A stretch of DNA of 64,000 nt, taken from positions 13,234,164 through 13,298,163 of the forward strand of contig JARWKL010000005.1 of NCBI GenBank assembly GCA_029961685.1. The letters run 5' to 3'. A model generated the notes under the pieces. That model made no database searches, was not told the origin of the DNA, and saw nothing but the letters and a program-made list of their open reading frames with translations. How positions within the stretch are numbered: position 1 is the stretch's first letter; each line of letters starts with the position of its first letter. Below are positions 38,110-50,562 of the stretch, piece after piece. A program made the translations under genes and the position numbers. This DNA comes from Aristolochia californica. Its lineage: Eukaryota > Streptophyta > Magnoliopsida > Piperales > Aristolochiaceae.

Positions 38110-40800
38110 TAGCCTGTTACGCATGATAAATGACATTACAATCATCTATGATTAATTATGTCAGCTTTTTGCAAATTGGGCAAAATAATGGCATGTTTGA
38201 CTCGAGTAAATATGTCACTGCAAGTTCACTTGCGAATTTAATGAACGTTTGTTATTCTATTTAAAAGCTTTGCATCCATAGCTCATTTGCATCTTTAACA
38301 TGTTTCAAACATGCATATCCATTTTTAAAACATGTGTGGATGAAATCTCTTTCTTGCAAAATTCCAAGCTATTAGGGTAAAACTAGAGGAATTTCCAAAA
38401 ATTTGATACCAAAACTTTTGTCTTTATTTGTGTTGGGTGAATAAATTTTTTTTATTTATATTTGTTATTGTTTTCAATTTTTTCCATACATCAACTATAA
38501 AATTTTCGTTTTGTTGTAAGCTTTTTGCCTTGTTTGTTTTCGAGATAAAGGGAGAGCGAAAAGTCAAAGTTTGGATTTAAGAAAAAAGTGTAGATCTAAA
38601 ATGGAAAAGCACAATGCAAAATTGTAGGGAGAGATAATTCCAAAGAGTTTCTGTAATTTTTAGGGATTGTAAGCTCTGTTTAGTTTTTATATCTCAGGTT
38701 TTGCAATCGTCGGGAAAAATTGGTGGCAGAGGATTTTTAACTGAGTGTTGAATGGCAATCCATAAGTCATTTCATACAAAAATATAGCCAGTTACGCATG
38801 ATAAATCACATTACAATCATCTATGATTAATTATGTTAGCTTTTTGCAAATGGGCAAAATAATGGCATGTTTGACTCGGGTAAATATGTCACCGCAAGTT
38901 CACTTGCGAATTTAATGAGCGTTTGTTATTCTCTTTAAAAGCTTTGCATCCATAGCTCATTTGCATCTTTAACATGTTTCAAACATGCATATCCATTTTT
39001 AAAACATGTGTGGATGAAATCTCTTTCTTGCAAAATTCCAAGCTATTAGGGTAAAACTAGAGGAATTTCCAAAAATTTGATAACAAAACTTTTGTCTTTA
39101 TTTGTGTTGGGTGAATAAATTTATTTTATTTATATTTGTTATTTTTTTAATTTTTTTCCATACAACAACTATAAAATTTTCGTTTTGTTGTAAACTTTTT
39201 GCCTTGTTTGTTTTCGGGATAAAGGGAGAGCGAAAAGTCAAAGTTTGGATTTAAGAAAAAAGTGTAGATCTAAAATGGAAAAGCACAATGCAAAATTGTA
39301 GGGAGAGATGATTCCAAAGAGTTTCTGTAATTTTTAGGGATTGTAAGCTCTGTTTAGTTTTTATATCTCAGGTTTTGCAATTGTCGGGGAAAATTGGTGG
39401 CAGAGGATTTTTAACTGAGTGTTGAATTGGAATCCATAAGTCATTTCATAAAATAATATAGCTCGTTACGCGTGATAAATCACTTTACAATCATCTATGA
39501 TTGTTAGACAAAATTTTTGAAAATGGGCAAAATAATGATTTGTTAGATTCGACTAAATATCCCACCGCACGTTCACTTGAGAATTTAATGAGCGTTTGTT
39601 ATTCTCTTTAAAAGCTTTGGATACATAGGTCATTTGAAACTTTAACATGTTTCAAGCATGCATATCCATTTTTAAAACATGTGTAGAAAAAATCTCCTTC
39701 ATGTAAAATTCCAAGCTTAATTGGGTTGGGCTAATGGAATTTCCCAAACTTGGATAACAAAATTTTGGTGTTGATTTGTGGTGTGTGAATAGATATTTTT
39801 TATTTACATTAGTTATTATTTTAAAAAATTTCCACACATCAACTATAAAATTTTTATTTTGTTGTGATTTTTTTTGCCTTTTTTGTTTACGGGATGAAGG
39901 GGGTGCGAAAACTCAAAGTTCTAATTTAAGAAAAAAGTGTACATCGAAAATGGAAATGCACAATGCACAAATGTAGAGAGAGATATTTCCAAAGAGTGTC
40001 TGTATGTTTTAGGGATCGTATGCACTCTTTCATTTTTATATCAAAGGTTTTGCATTCGTCGGGAAACGTGGGAGGCGGGCGATTTTTAACTGATTCTGGA
40101 CTTCAAATCCATAAGTCATTTCTTAAAAAAATATAGCCCGTTACGCATGACAAATCACTTTACAATCATCTATGATTGTTAGCTCAAATATTTGAATATG
40201 GGCAAAATAATGGCTTGTTTGACTCGGGCAAATATCCTAACGCACGTTCACTTGATAATTTAATGAGCGTTTTTTATTCTCTTTAAAAGCTTTGGATCCT
40301 TAGGTCATTTGAATCTTTAACATGTTTCTGGCATGCATATCCATTTTTAAAACATGTGTAGAAAAAATCTCCTTTATGTAAAATTCCAAGATATTCGTTT
40401 TGGACTAGTGGAATTTCCCAAACTTGGATAACAAAACTTTTGTGTTCATTTGTGGTGTGTGAATAAATTTTCTTCATTTACTTTTTTTATTGTTTCAAAC
40501 TTTTTCCGTACATCAACTATGAAATTTTCATTTTGCTGTGATCTGTTTGACTTTTTTGTTTACGGGATGAAGGAGAGAGAAAAACTCGAAGTTTTGATAT
40601 AAGAAAAATGTGTACATCTAAAATGGAAATGCACAATGCACATATGTAGAGAGAGATAATTGCAAAGAGTATCTGTAATTTTTAGGGATTGTAAGCACCT
40701 TTTCGTTTTTATATCTCAGGTTTTGCAATCGTCGGCAAAATGGGTTGCGGAGGATTTTTAACTGAGTGTTGAATTGCAATCCTTAAATCATTTCATACAA
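37400..40800 (+). repeat. Segmental duplication, copy 2 (with one extra B)
   Basis: Partner of 33390-36080. The offset between the copies is about 4,008 bp at the first A, 4,042 bp at the first B and 4,716 bp from the C onward. The 34-bp step matches the small deletion in copy 1 near 33700; the 674-bp step is one additional B monomer in this copy. Confidence 0.85.
38110..38784 (+). repeat. Supernumerary B monomer, recently duplicated
   Basis: This B and the next (38785) share GTCACTGCAAG or GTCACCGCAAG, CACTTGCGAATTTAATG, AAAACTAGAGGAATTTCC, AAAATTTGATA, TTTTGTCTTTATTTG, TTTCGTTTTGTTG and AAAGTTTGGATTTAAG. These spellings are rare elsewhere, so a single-monomer tandem duplication looks recent. 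Confidence 0.9.
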
Positions 40801-40805
40801 AAATA
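38785..40805 (+). repeat. HOR unit B-C-A
   Basis: B starts at 38785, C at 39459 and A at 40134. The C copy reads TTAGATTCGACTAAATATC, sharing the rare CTAAATATC with its partner at 34743. The A copy reads GAAGGAGAGAGAAAAACTCG. Confidence 0.92.
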
Positions 40806-42537
40806 TAGCCCATTATGCATGATAAATCACATTACAATCATCTATGATTAATTATGTCAGCTTTTTGCAAATGGGCAAAATAATGGCATGTTTAACTCGG
40901 GTAAATATCCCACCGCAAGCTCACTTGAAAATTAAATGAGCGTTTGTTTTCTCTTTAAAAGCATTGCATCCATAGCTCATTTGCATCTTTAACATGTTTC
41001 AAACATGCATATCCATTTTTAAAACATGTGTGGATGAAATCTCTTTCTTGCAAAATTCCAAGCTATTAGGGTTAAACTAGTGGAATTTCCCAAAATTGGA
41101 TAACAAAACTTTTGTGTTCATTTGTGTTGCGTGCATAAATTTTCTTTGTTTATATTTGTTATTTTTTTAAATTTCTTTCCATTCATCAACTATAAAATTT
41201 TCATTTTGTTGTAAGCTTTTTGCCTTGTTTGTTTTCGGGATGACGGTAGAGCGAAAATTCAAAGTTTTGATTTAAGAAAAAAGTTTACATCTAAAATGGA
41301 AAAGCACAATGCACAATTGTAGGGAGAGATAATTCCAAAGAGTGTCTGTAATTTTTAGGGATTGTAAGCTCTTTTTAGTTTTTATATCTCTGGTTTTGCA
41401 ATTGCCGGGAAAAATTGGTGGCAGAAGATTTTTAACTGAGTGTTGAATTGCAATCCATAAGTCATTTCATACAAAAATATAACCCATTACGCATGATAAA
41501 TCACTTTACAATCATCTATGGTTGTTAGATCAAATTTTTGAAAATGGGCAAAATAATGACATGTTAGATTCGGGTAAATATCCCACCTCACGTTCACATG
41601 AGAATTTAATGAGCGTTTGTTATTCTCTTTAAATGCTTTGGATCCATAGGTCATTTGAATCTTTAACATATTTCAAGCATGCATATCCATTTTTAAAACA
41701 TGTGTAGAAAAAATCTCCTTCATGTAAAATTCCAAGCTTAATAGGGTTGGACTAATGGAATTTCCCAAACTTGGATAACAAAACTTTTGTGTTCATTTGT
41801 GGTGTGTGAATAGATATTCTTCGTTTACTTTTTTTATTGTTTTAAACTTTTTCCGTACATCAACTATGAAATTTTCATTTTGTTGTGATCTATTTGCCTT
41901 TTTTGTTTACAGAATGAAGGGTGAGTGAAAAACTCAAAGTTTTGATTTAAGAAAAATGTGTACATCTAAAATGGAAATGCACAATGCACATATGTAGAGA
42001 GAGATAATTCCAAAGTGTGTCTGTAATTTTTAATGATTGTAAGCACCTTTTTGTTTTTAAAACATGCATATCCATTTTTAAAACATGTGTGGATGAAATC
42101 TCTTTATTGCAAAATTCCAAGCTATTAGGGTTAAACTAGTGGAATTTCCAAAAATTGGATAACAAAACTTTTGTGTTCATTTGAGCTGGGTGAATAAAAT
42201 TTTTTTATTTATATTTGTTAATGTTTTAAATTTTTTCCTTTCATCAACTAAAAATTTTTTATTTTGTTGTAAGCTTTTTGCCTTGTTTATTATCGGGATG
42301 AAGGGAGAGCAAAATGTCAAAGTTTTGATTTAATAAAAAAGTGTACACCTAAAATGGAAAACCACAATGCACAATTGTCGGGAGACATAATTCCAAAGAG
42401 TGTCTATAATTTTTAGGGATTGTTAGCTCTTTTTAGTTTTTATATCTCAGGTTTTGCAATCGTTGGGAAAAATTGGTGGCAGAGGATTTTTAACTGAGTG
42501 TTGACTTGCAATCCATAAGTCATTTCATACAAAAATA
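40806..42537 (+). repeat. B monomer plus a fused C/A/B monomer
   Basis: B starts at 40806. The monomer at 41480 starts as C, becomes A at about 41815 (GAATAGATATTCTTCGTTTAC) and at about 42055-42062 jumps from the A tail (CACCTTTTTGTTTTT) into the CATG cluster of a B monomer, which then runs to its end. The next landmark comes after 1,058 bp, about 290 bp less than two monomers. Confidence 0.88.
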
Positions 42538-43885
42538 TAGCCGCTTACGCATGATAAATCACTTTACAATCATCTATGATTGTTAGATCAAATTTTTTTA
42601 AATGGGTAAAATAATGACTTATTAGACTCGGGTAAATATCCCACCGCATGTTCACTTGGGAATTTAATGAGCGTTTGTTATTCTCTTTAAAAGCTTTGGA
42701 TCCATAGGTTATTTGAATCTTTAACATGTTTCAAGCATGCATATCCATTTTTAAAACATGTGTATAAAAAATCTCCTTCATGTAAAATTCCAAGCTTAAT
42801 AGGGTTGGACTAATGGAATTTCCCATACTTGGATAACAAAACTTTTGTGTTCATTTGTGGTGTGTGAATAGATATTTTTTATTTACATTAGTTATTATTT
42901 TAAATATTTTCCACACATCAACTATAAATTTTTTATTTTGTTGTGATTTTTTTTGCCTTTTTTGTTTAAGGGATGAAGGGGGAGAGAAAACTCAAAGTTT
43001 CTATTTAAGAAAAAAGTGTACACCGAAAATGGAAATGCACAATGCACAAATGTAGTGACAGATATTTCCAAAGAGTGTCTTCATGTTTTAGGGATCGTAT
43101 GCACCTTTTCGTTTTTCTATCTAAGGTTTTGCAATCGTCGGGAAACAGGGGAGGCGGGCGATTTTTAACTGAGTGTTGACTTCAAATTCATAAGTCATTT
43201 CTTACAAATATATAACCCGTTACGCATGACAAATCACTTTAAAATCACCTATGATTGTTAGCTCAACTTTTTGAATATGGGCAAAATAATGGCTTGTTCG
43301 ACTCGGGCAAATATCCCATCGCACGTTCACTTGAGAATTTAATGAGCGTTTGTTATTCTCTTTAAATGCTTTGGATACATAGGTCATTTGAATCTTTAAC
43401 ATGTTTCTGGCATGCATATCCATTTTTAAAACATGTGTAGAAAAAATTTCTTTCATGTATAATTCCAAGATATTAGTATTGGACTAGAGGAATTTCCCTA
43501 ACTTGGAAAACAAAAATTTTGTGTTCATTTGTGGTGTGTGAATAAATTTTCTACATTTACTTTTTTTATTTTTTTAAACTTTTCCCGTACATCAATTATG
43601 AAATTTTCATTTTGCTGTGATCTATTTGCCTTTTTTGTTTACGGGATGAAGAGAGAGCGAAAAACTCGAAGTTTTGAGTTAAGAAAAATGTGTACATCTA
43701 AAATGGAAATGCACAATGCGCATATATAGAGAGAGATAATTCCAAAGAGTGTCTATAATTTTTAGGGATTGTAAGCACCTTTTCGTTTTTATATCTTAGG
43801 TTTTGCAATCGTCGGGAAAAATGGGTTGCGGAGAATTTTAACTGAGTGTTGAATTGAATTCCATAAGTCATTTCATACAAAAATG
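42538..43885 (+). repeat. C and A monomers
   Basis: C starts at 42538 and A at 43213, both full length. They complete the trimer whose B tail is at the end of the fused monomer. The A copy has GAGGGAATTTTAACTGAG-like shortening near 43830 (GGAGAATTTTAACTG). Confidence 0.92.
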
Positions 43886-45854
43886 TAGCTCATTACGCAT
43901 GATAAATCACAAATGGGTAAAATAATGGCATCTTTGACTCGAGTAAATATCCCACCGCAAGTTCACTTGAGAATTTAATGAGCGTTTGTTATTCTCTTTA
44001 AAAACTTTGCCTCCATAGCTCATTTGCATCTTTAACATGTTTCAGACATGCATATCCATTTTTAAAACATGTGTGGATGAAATCTCTTTCTTGCAAAATT
44101 CCAAGCTATTAGGGTTAAACTAGTGGAATTTCCCAAAATTGGATAACCAAACTTTTGTGTTCATTTGTGTTGGGTGAATAAATTTTCTTTATTTATATTT
44201 GTTATTTTTTTAATTTTTTCCCATACATCAACTATAAAATTTTCGTTTTGTTGTAAGCTTTTTGCGTTGTTAGATTTCGGGATGAAGGGAGAGCAAAAAG
44301 TCAAAGTTTTGATTTGAGAGAAAAGTGTACATCTAAAATGGAAAAGCACAATGCACAATTGTAGGGAGAGATAATTCCAAAGAGTGTCTATAATTTTTAG
44401 AGATTGTAAGCTCCTTTTAGTTTTTATATCACAGGTTTCGCAATCATCGGGAAAAAATGGTGGCAGAGGATTTTTAACTGAGTACTGAATTGCAATCCAT
44501 AAGTCATTTTATACATAAATATAGCCCGTTACGCATGATATCTATGATTGTTAGATCAAATTTTTGAAAATGGGAAAAATAATTACTTGTTAGACTCGGG
44601 TAAATATTCCACCGCACGTTCACTTGAGAATTTAATGAGCTTTTGTTATTCTCTTTAAAAGCTTTGGATCCATAGGTCATTTGAATCTTTAACATGTTTC
44701 AAGCACGCATATCCATTTTTAAAACATGTGTAGAAAAAATCTCCTTCATGTAAAATTCCAAGCTTAATAGGGTTGGACTAATGGTATTTCCCAAACTTGG
44801 ATAACAAAAGTTTTGTGTTCATTTGTGGTGTGTGAATAGATATTTTTTATTTACATTAGTTATTATTGTAAATATTTTCCACACATCAACTATAAAATTT
44901 TTATTTTGTTGTGATCTTTTTTGCCTTTTTTGTTTACGGGATGAAGGGGGAGCAAAAACTCAAAGTTCTGATTTAAGAAAAAAGTGTACATCAAGAATGG
45001 AAATGCACAAGGCACTAATGTAGAGAGAGATATTTCCAAAGAGTGTCTGTATGTTTTAGGGATCGTATGCACTTTTTATTTTTTGTATCTAAGGTTTTGC
45101 AATCGTCGGGAAATGGGGGAGGCTGGCAATTTTTAACTGAGTGTTGACTTCAAGTCCATAAGTCATTTCTTACAAAAATATAGCCCGTTACGCATGACAT
45201 ATCACTTTACAATCATCTATGATTGTTAGCTCAACTTTTTGAATATGGGCAAAATAATGGCTTGTTTGACTCGGGCAAATATCCCACCGCACGTTCACTT
45301 GAGAATTTAATGAGCGTTTGTTTTTCTCTTTAAAAGCTTTGGATCCATAGGTCATTTTAATCTTCACCATGTTTGTGACATGCATATCCATTTTTAAAAC
45401 ATGCGTAGTAAAAAATCTCCTTCATGTAAAATTCCAAGATATTAGTTTTGGACTAGTGGAATTTCCCAAACTTGCATAACAAAACTTTTGTGTTCATTTG
45501 TGGTGTGTGAATAAATTTTCTTCATTTACTTTTTTTATTGTTATAAACTTTTTTCGTACATCAACTATGAAATTTTCATTTTGCTATGATCTATTTGCCT
45601 TTTTTGTTTACGGGATGAAGGGAGAGCGAAAACTCAAAGTTTTGATTTAAGAAAAATGTGTACATCTAAAACGGATATGCACAATGCACATATGTAGAGA
45701 GAGATAATTCCAAAGAGTGTCTGTAATTTTTAGGGATTGTAAGCACCTTTTCGTTTTTATATCTTAGGTTTTGCAATCGTCGAGAAAAATGGGTAGCGGA
45801 GGATTTTTAAATGAGTGTTGAATTGCAATCGATAAGTCATTTCATACAAAAATA
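43886..45854 (+). repeat. HOR unit B-C-A with head deletions in B and C
   Basis: B (43886) is 636 bp because GATAAATCAC at 43901-43910 runs straight into AAATGGGTAAAATAATGG, which removes the whole dyad. C (44522) is 659 bp because GCATGATATCTATGATTG lacks half of the dyad. A starts at 45181. Two neighbouring monomers have therefore lost the dyad independently. Confidence 0.92.
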
Positions 45855-47872
45855 TGGCCCGTTACGCATGATAAATCACATTACAATCATCAATGATTAA
45901 TTATGTCATATTTTTTCAAATGAGCAAAATAATGGCATGTTTGACTCGAGTAAATATCCCACCGCAAGTTAACTTGAGAATTTAATGAGCGTTTGTTCTT
46001 CTCTTTAAAAGCTTTGCATCCATAGCTCATTTGCATCTTTAACATGTTTCAAACTTGCATATCCATTTCTAAAACATGTGTGGAGGAAATCTCTTTCTTG
46101 CAAAATTCCAAGCTATTAGGGTTAAACTAGTGGAATTTCCCAAAATTCGATAACAAAACTTTTGTGTTCATTTGTGTGTAGGTGAATAAATTTTATTTAT
46201 TATTATTTGTTATTGTTTTAAATTTATTCCATATATCAACTATAAAATTTTCATTTTGTAAGCTTTTTGCCTTGTTTTTTTTCGGGATGAAGGGAGAGCG
46301 AAAAGTCAAACTTTTGATTTAAGAAAAAAGTGTACATCTAAAATGAAAAACCACAATGCACAATTGTAGGGATAGATAATTCCAAAGAGTGTCTGTTATT
46401 TTTAGGGATTGTAAGCTCTTTTTAGTTTTTATATCTCAGGTTTTGCAAGCGTCGGAAAAAATTGGTAGCAGAGGATTTTTAATTGAGTGTTGAATTGCAA
46501 TCCATAAGTCATTTCATACAAAAATATAGCCCGTTACGCATGATAAATCAATTTACAAGCATCTATGATTGTTAGATCAAATTTTTCAAAATGGGCAAAA
46601 TAATGACTTGTTAGACTTGGGTAAATATCCCACCGCACGTTCACTTGAGAATTTAATGAGCGTTTGTTATTCTCTTTAAAAGCTTTGGATCCATAGGTCA
46701 TTTGAATCTTTAACATGTTTCAAGCATGCATATCCATTTTTAAAACATGTGTAGAAAAAATCTCCTTCATGTAAAATTCCAATCTTAATAAGGTTGGACT
46801 AATGGAATTTCCCAAACATGGATAACAAAACTTTTGTGTTCATTTGTGGTGTGTGAATAGATTTTTTTATTTACATTAGTTATTATTTTAAATATTTTCC
46901 ACACATCAACTATAAATTTTTTATTTTGTTGTGATCTTTTTTGCCTTTTTTGTTTACGGGATGAAGGGGGAGCAAAAACTCAAAGTTCTGATTTAAGAAA
47001 AAGGTGTACAACTAAAATGGAAATGCACAATGCACAAATGTGGAGAGAGATATTTCCAAAGAGTGTCTGTATGTTTTAGGGATCGTATGCCCTTTTTCGT
47101 TTTTATATCTATGGTTTTGCAATCGTTGGGAAACGGGGGAGGCAGGCAATTTTTAACTGAGTGTTGACTTCAAATCCATAAGTAATTTCTTAAAAAAATA
47201 TAGCCCGTTACGCATGACAAATCACTTTACAATCACCTATGGTTGTTAGCTCAACGTTTTGAAAACGGGCAAAATAATGGCTTCTTTGACTCGGGCAAAT
47301 ATCCCACCGCACGTTCACTTGAGAATTTAATGAGCGTTTGTTATTCTCTTTAAAAGGTTTGGATCCATAGGTCATTTGAATCTTTAACATGTTTATGGCA
47401 TGCATATCCATTTTTAAAACATGTGTAGAAAAAATCTCCTTCATGTAAAATTCCAAGATAATAGTTTTGGACTAGTGGAATTTCCCTAACTTGGATAACG
47501 AAACTTTTGTGTTCATTTGTGGTGTGTGAATAAATTTTCTTATTTTACTTTTTTTATTGTTTTAAACTTTTTCCGTACATCAACTATGAAATTTTCATTT
47601 TGCTGTGATCTATTTGCCTTTTTTGTTTACGGGATGAAGGGAGAGCGTAAAATTCGAAGTTGTGGTTTAAGAAAAATGGGTAGATATAAAACGGAAATGC
47701 ACAATGCCATATGTAGATAGAGATAATTCAAAAGAGTGTCTATAATTTTTAGGGATTGTAAGCACCTTTTCGTTTTTATATCTCAGGTTTTGCAATCGTC
47801 GGGAAAAATGGGTTGCAGAGGATTTTTAACTGAGTGTTAAATTGCAATCCCTAAGTCATTTCATACAAAATA
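45855..47872 (+). repeat. HOR unit B-C-A
   Basis: B starts at 45855, C at 46527 and A at 47201. The C tail has CGTTGGGAAACGGGGG at 47124-47139, the best CENP-B-box-like match noticed. The A copy has odd spellings near its end (GTTGTGGTTTAAG, GGGTAGATATAAAACGG). Confidence 0.93.
47123..47139 (+). other. CENP-B-box-like G-rich segment (best example)
   Basis: TCGTTGGGAAACGGGGG resembles the mammalian CENP-B box core, in which TTCG and CGGG are separated by 7 bases including a fixed A. Here the CG-to-CGGG spacing is 8 bases, one too many, and the first base of TTCG is A. Related forms end most C monomers (CGTCGGGAAACGGGGGAGG) and D monomers (CGTCGGGAAAAGGGGGAGG). Confidence 0.45.
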
Positions 47873-50562
47873 TAGCCCGTTACGCATGATAAATCACTTT
47901 ACAATCATCTATGATTAATTATGTCAGCTTTTTGGAAATGGGCGAAATAATGGCATGTTTGACTCGGGTAAATATCCCACCGCAAGTTCACTTGAGAATT
48001 TAATGAGCGTTTGTTATTCACTTTAAGAGCTTTGCATCCATAGCTCATTTGCATCTTTAACATGTTTCAAACATGCATATCCATTTTTAAAACATGTGTG
48101 GACGAAACCTCTTTCTTTCAAAATTCCAAGCTATTAGGGTTAAACTAGTGGAATTTCCCAAAATTGGATAACAAAACTTTTGTGTTCATTTGTGTTTGGT
48201 GAATAAATTTTATTTATTTATATTTGTTATTTTTTAAAAAATTTTCCATACATCAACTATAAAATTTTCATTTTGTTGTAAGCTTTCTGCCTTGTTTGTT
48301 TTCAGGATGAAGGGAGAGCGAAAAGTCAAAGTTTTGATTTAAGAAAAAAGTGTACATCTAAAAAGAAAAGCACAATGCACAATTGTAGGGAGAGATAATT
48401 CCAAAGAGTTTCTATAATTTTTAGGGATTGTAAGCTCTTTTTAGTTTTTATATCTCAGGTTATGCAATCGTCCGGAAAAATTGGTGGCAGAGGATTTTTA
48501 ACTGAGTGTTGAATTGAAATCCATAAGTCATTTCATACAAAAATATAGCCCGTTACGCATGATCAATCACTTTACAATCATCTATGATTGTTAGCTCAAG
48601 TTTTTGAAATGGGCAAAATAATGACTTGTTTGACTCAGGCAAATATCCCAACGCACGTTCACTTGAGAATTTAATGAGCGTTTGTTATTCTCTTTAAAAG
48701 CTTTGGATCCATAGGTCATTTGAATCTTTAACATGTTTCTGGCATGCATGTCCATTTTTAAAACATGTGTAGAAAAAATCTCGTTCAAGTAAAATTCCAA
48801 GATTTTAGTTTTGGACTAGTGGAATTTCCCAAACTTGCATAACAAAACTTTTGTGTTCATTTGTGGTGTGTGAATAAATTTTCTTCAATTAATTTTTTTA
48901 TTGTTTTAAACTTTTTCCGTCCATCAACTATGAAATTTTCATTTTGCTGTGATCTATTAGCGTTTTTTGTTTACGGGGATGAAGGGAGAGAGAAAAAATC
49001 AAAGTTTTGATTTAAGAAAAATGTGTACATCTAAAACAGAAATGCACAATGCACATATGTAGAGAGAGATAATTCAAAAGAGTGTCTATAATTTTTAGGG
49101 ATTGTAAGCACCTTTTCGTTTTATATCTCAGGTTTTGCAATCGTCGGGAAAAATGGGTTGCGGAGGATTTTTAACTGAGTATTGAATTGCAATCCATAAG
49201 TCATTTCATACAAAAATATAGACCGTTACACATGATAAATCACATTACAATCATCTATGATTAATTATGTCAGCTTTTTGCAAATGGGCTAAAAAATGAC
49301 TTGTTAGACTCGGGTAAATATCCCACCGCACGTTAAGTTGAGAATTTAATAAGCATTTGTTATTCTCTTTAAAAGCTTTGGATCCATAGGTCATTTGAAT
49401 ATTTAACATGTTTCAAGCATGCATATCAATTTTTAAAACATGTGTAGAAAAAATCTCCTTCATGTAAAATTCCAAGCTTAATAGGGTTGGACTAATGGAA
49501 TTTCCCAAACTTGGATAACTAAAATTTTGTGTTCATTTGTGGTGTGTGAATAGATATTTTTTATTTACATTAGTTATTATTTTAAATATTTTCCACACAG
49601 CAACTAAATTTTTTTTATTTTGTTGTGAGCTTTTTTGCCTTTTTTGTTCATGGGATGAAGGGGGAGCGAAAACTCAAAATTCTGATTTAAGAAAAAAGTG
49701 TACATCTAAAATGAAAATTCACAATGCACAAATTTAGAGAGAGATATTTCCAAAGAGTGTTTGTATCTTTTAGGGATCGTATGCACATTTTCGTTTTTAT
49801 ATCTAAGGTTTTGCAATCGTCAAGAAACGGGGGAGGTGTTCGATTTTTAACTGAGTGTTGACTTCAAATCCATAATTATTTTCTTACAAAAATATAGCCC
49901 GTTCCGCATGACAAATCACTTTACAATCATCTATGATTTTCAGCTCAACTTTTTGAATTTGGGAAAAGTAATGGCTTGTTTGACTCGTGCAAATATCCCA
50001 CCGCACGTTCACTTGAGAATTTAATGAGCGTTTGTTATTCTCATTAAAAGCTTTGGATCCATAGGTCATTTGAATCTTTAACATGTTTCTAGCATGCATA
50101 TCCATTTTTAAAACATGTGTAGAAAAAATCTCCTTCATGTAAAATTCCAAGATATTAGTTTTGGACTAGTGGAATTTCCCAAACTTGGATAACAAAACTT
50201 TTGTGTTCATTTGTGGTGTGTGAATAAATTTTCTTCATTTACTTTTTTTATTGTTTTAAACTTTTTCCGAAAATCAACTACGCATTTTGCTGTGATCTAT
50301 TTGCCTTTTTTGTTTACGGGGATGAAGGGAGAGCGAAAAACTCGAAGTTTTGATTTAAGAAAAATGTGTACATCTAAAACGGAAATGCACAATGCACATA
50401 TGTAGATAGAGATAATTCCAAAGAGTGTCTGTAAGTTTTAGGGATTGTAAGCACCTTTTCGTTTTTATATCTCAGGTTTTGCAATCGTCGGGAAAAATGG
50501 GTTGCGGTGCATTTTTAACTGAGTATTGAATTGCAATCTATATGTCATTTCATACAAAAATA
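47873..50562 (+). repeat. B, C/A hybrid, B/C hybrid and A monomers
   Basis: B starts at 47873. The monomer at 48546 has a mixed head (TTAGCTCAAGTTTTTGAAAT, ATGACTTGTTTGACTCAGGC) and an A tail. The monomer at 49219 has a B head (ATTAATTATGTCAGC, up to about 49289) and is C from AATGACTTGTTAGACTC onward. A starts at 49895. The four monomers amount to a B-C-A set with exchanged heads plus one additional A tail. Confidence 0.86.

Noticed and set aside
47123..47139. A genuine CENP-B box
   Set aside because: The spacing between the CG and CGGG cores is 8 bases where 7 are required, and the TTCG core is ATCG. It is kept only as a resemblance worth testing.
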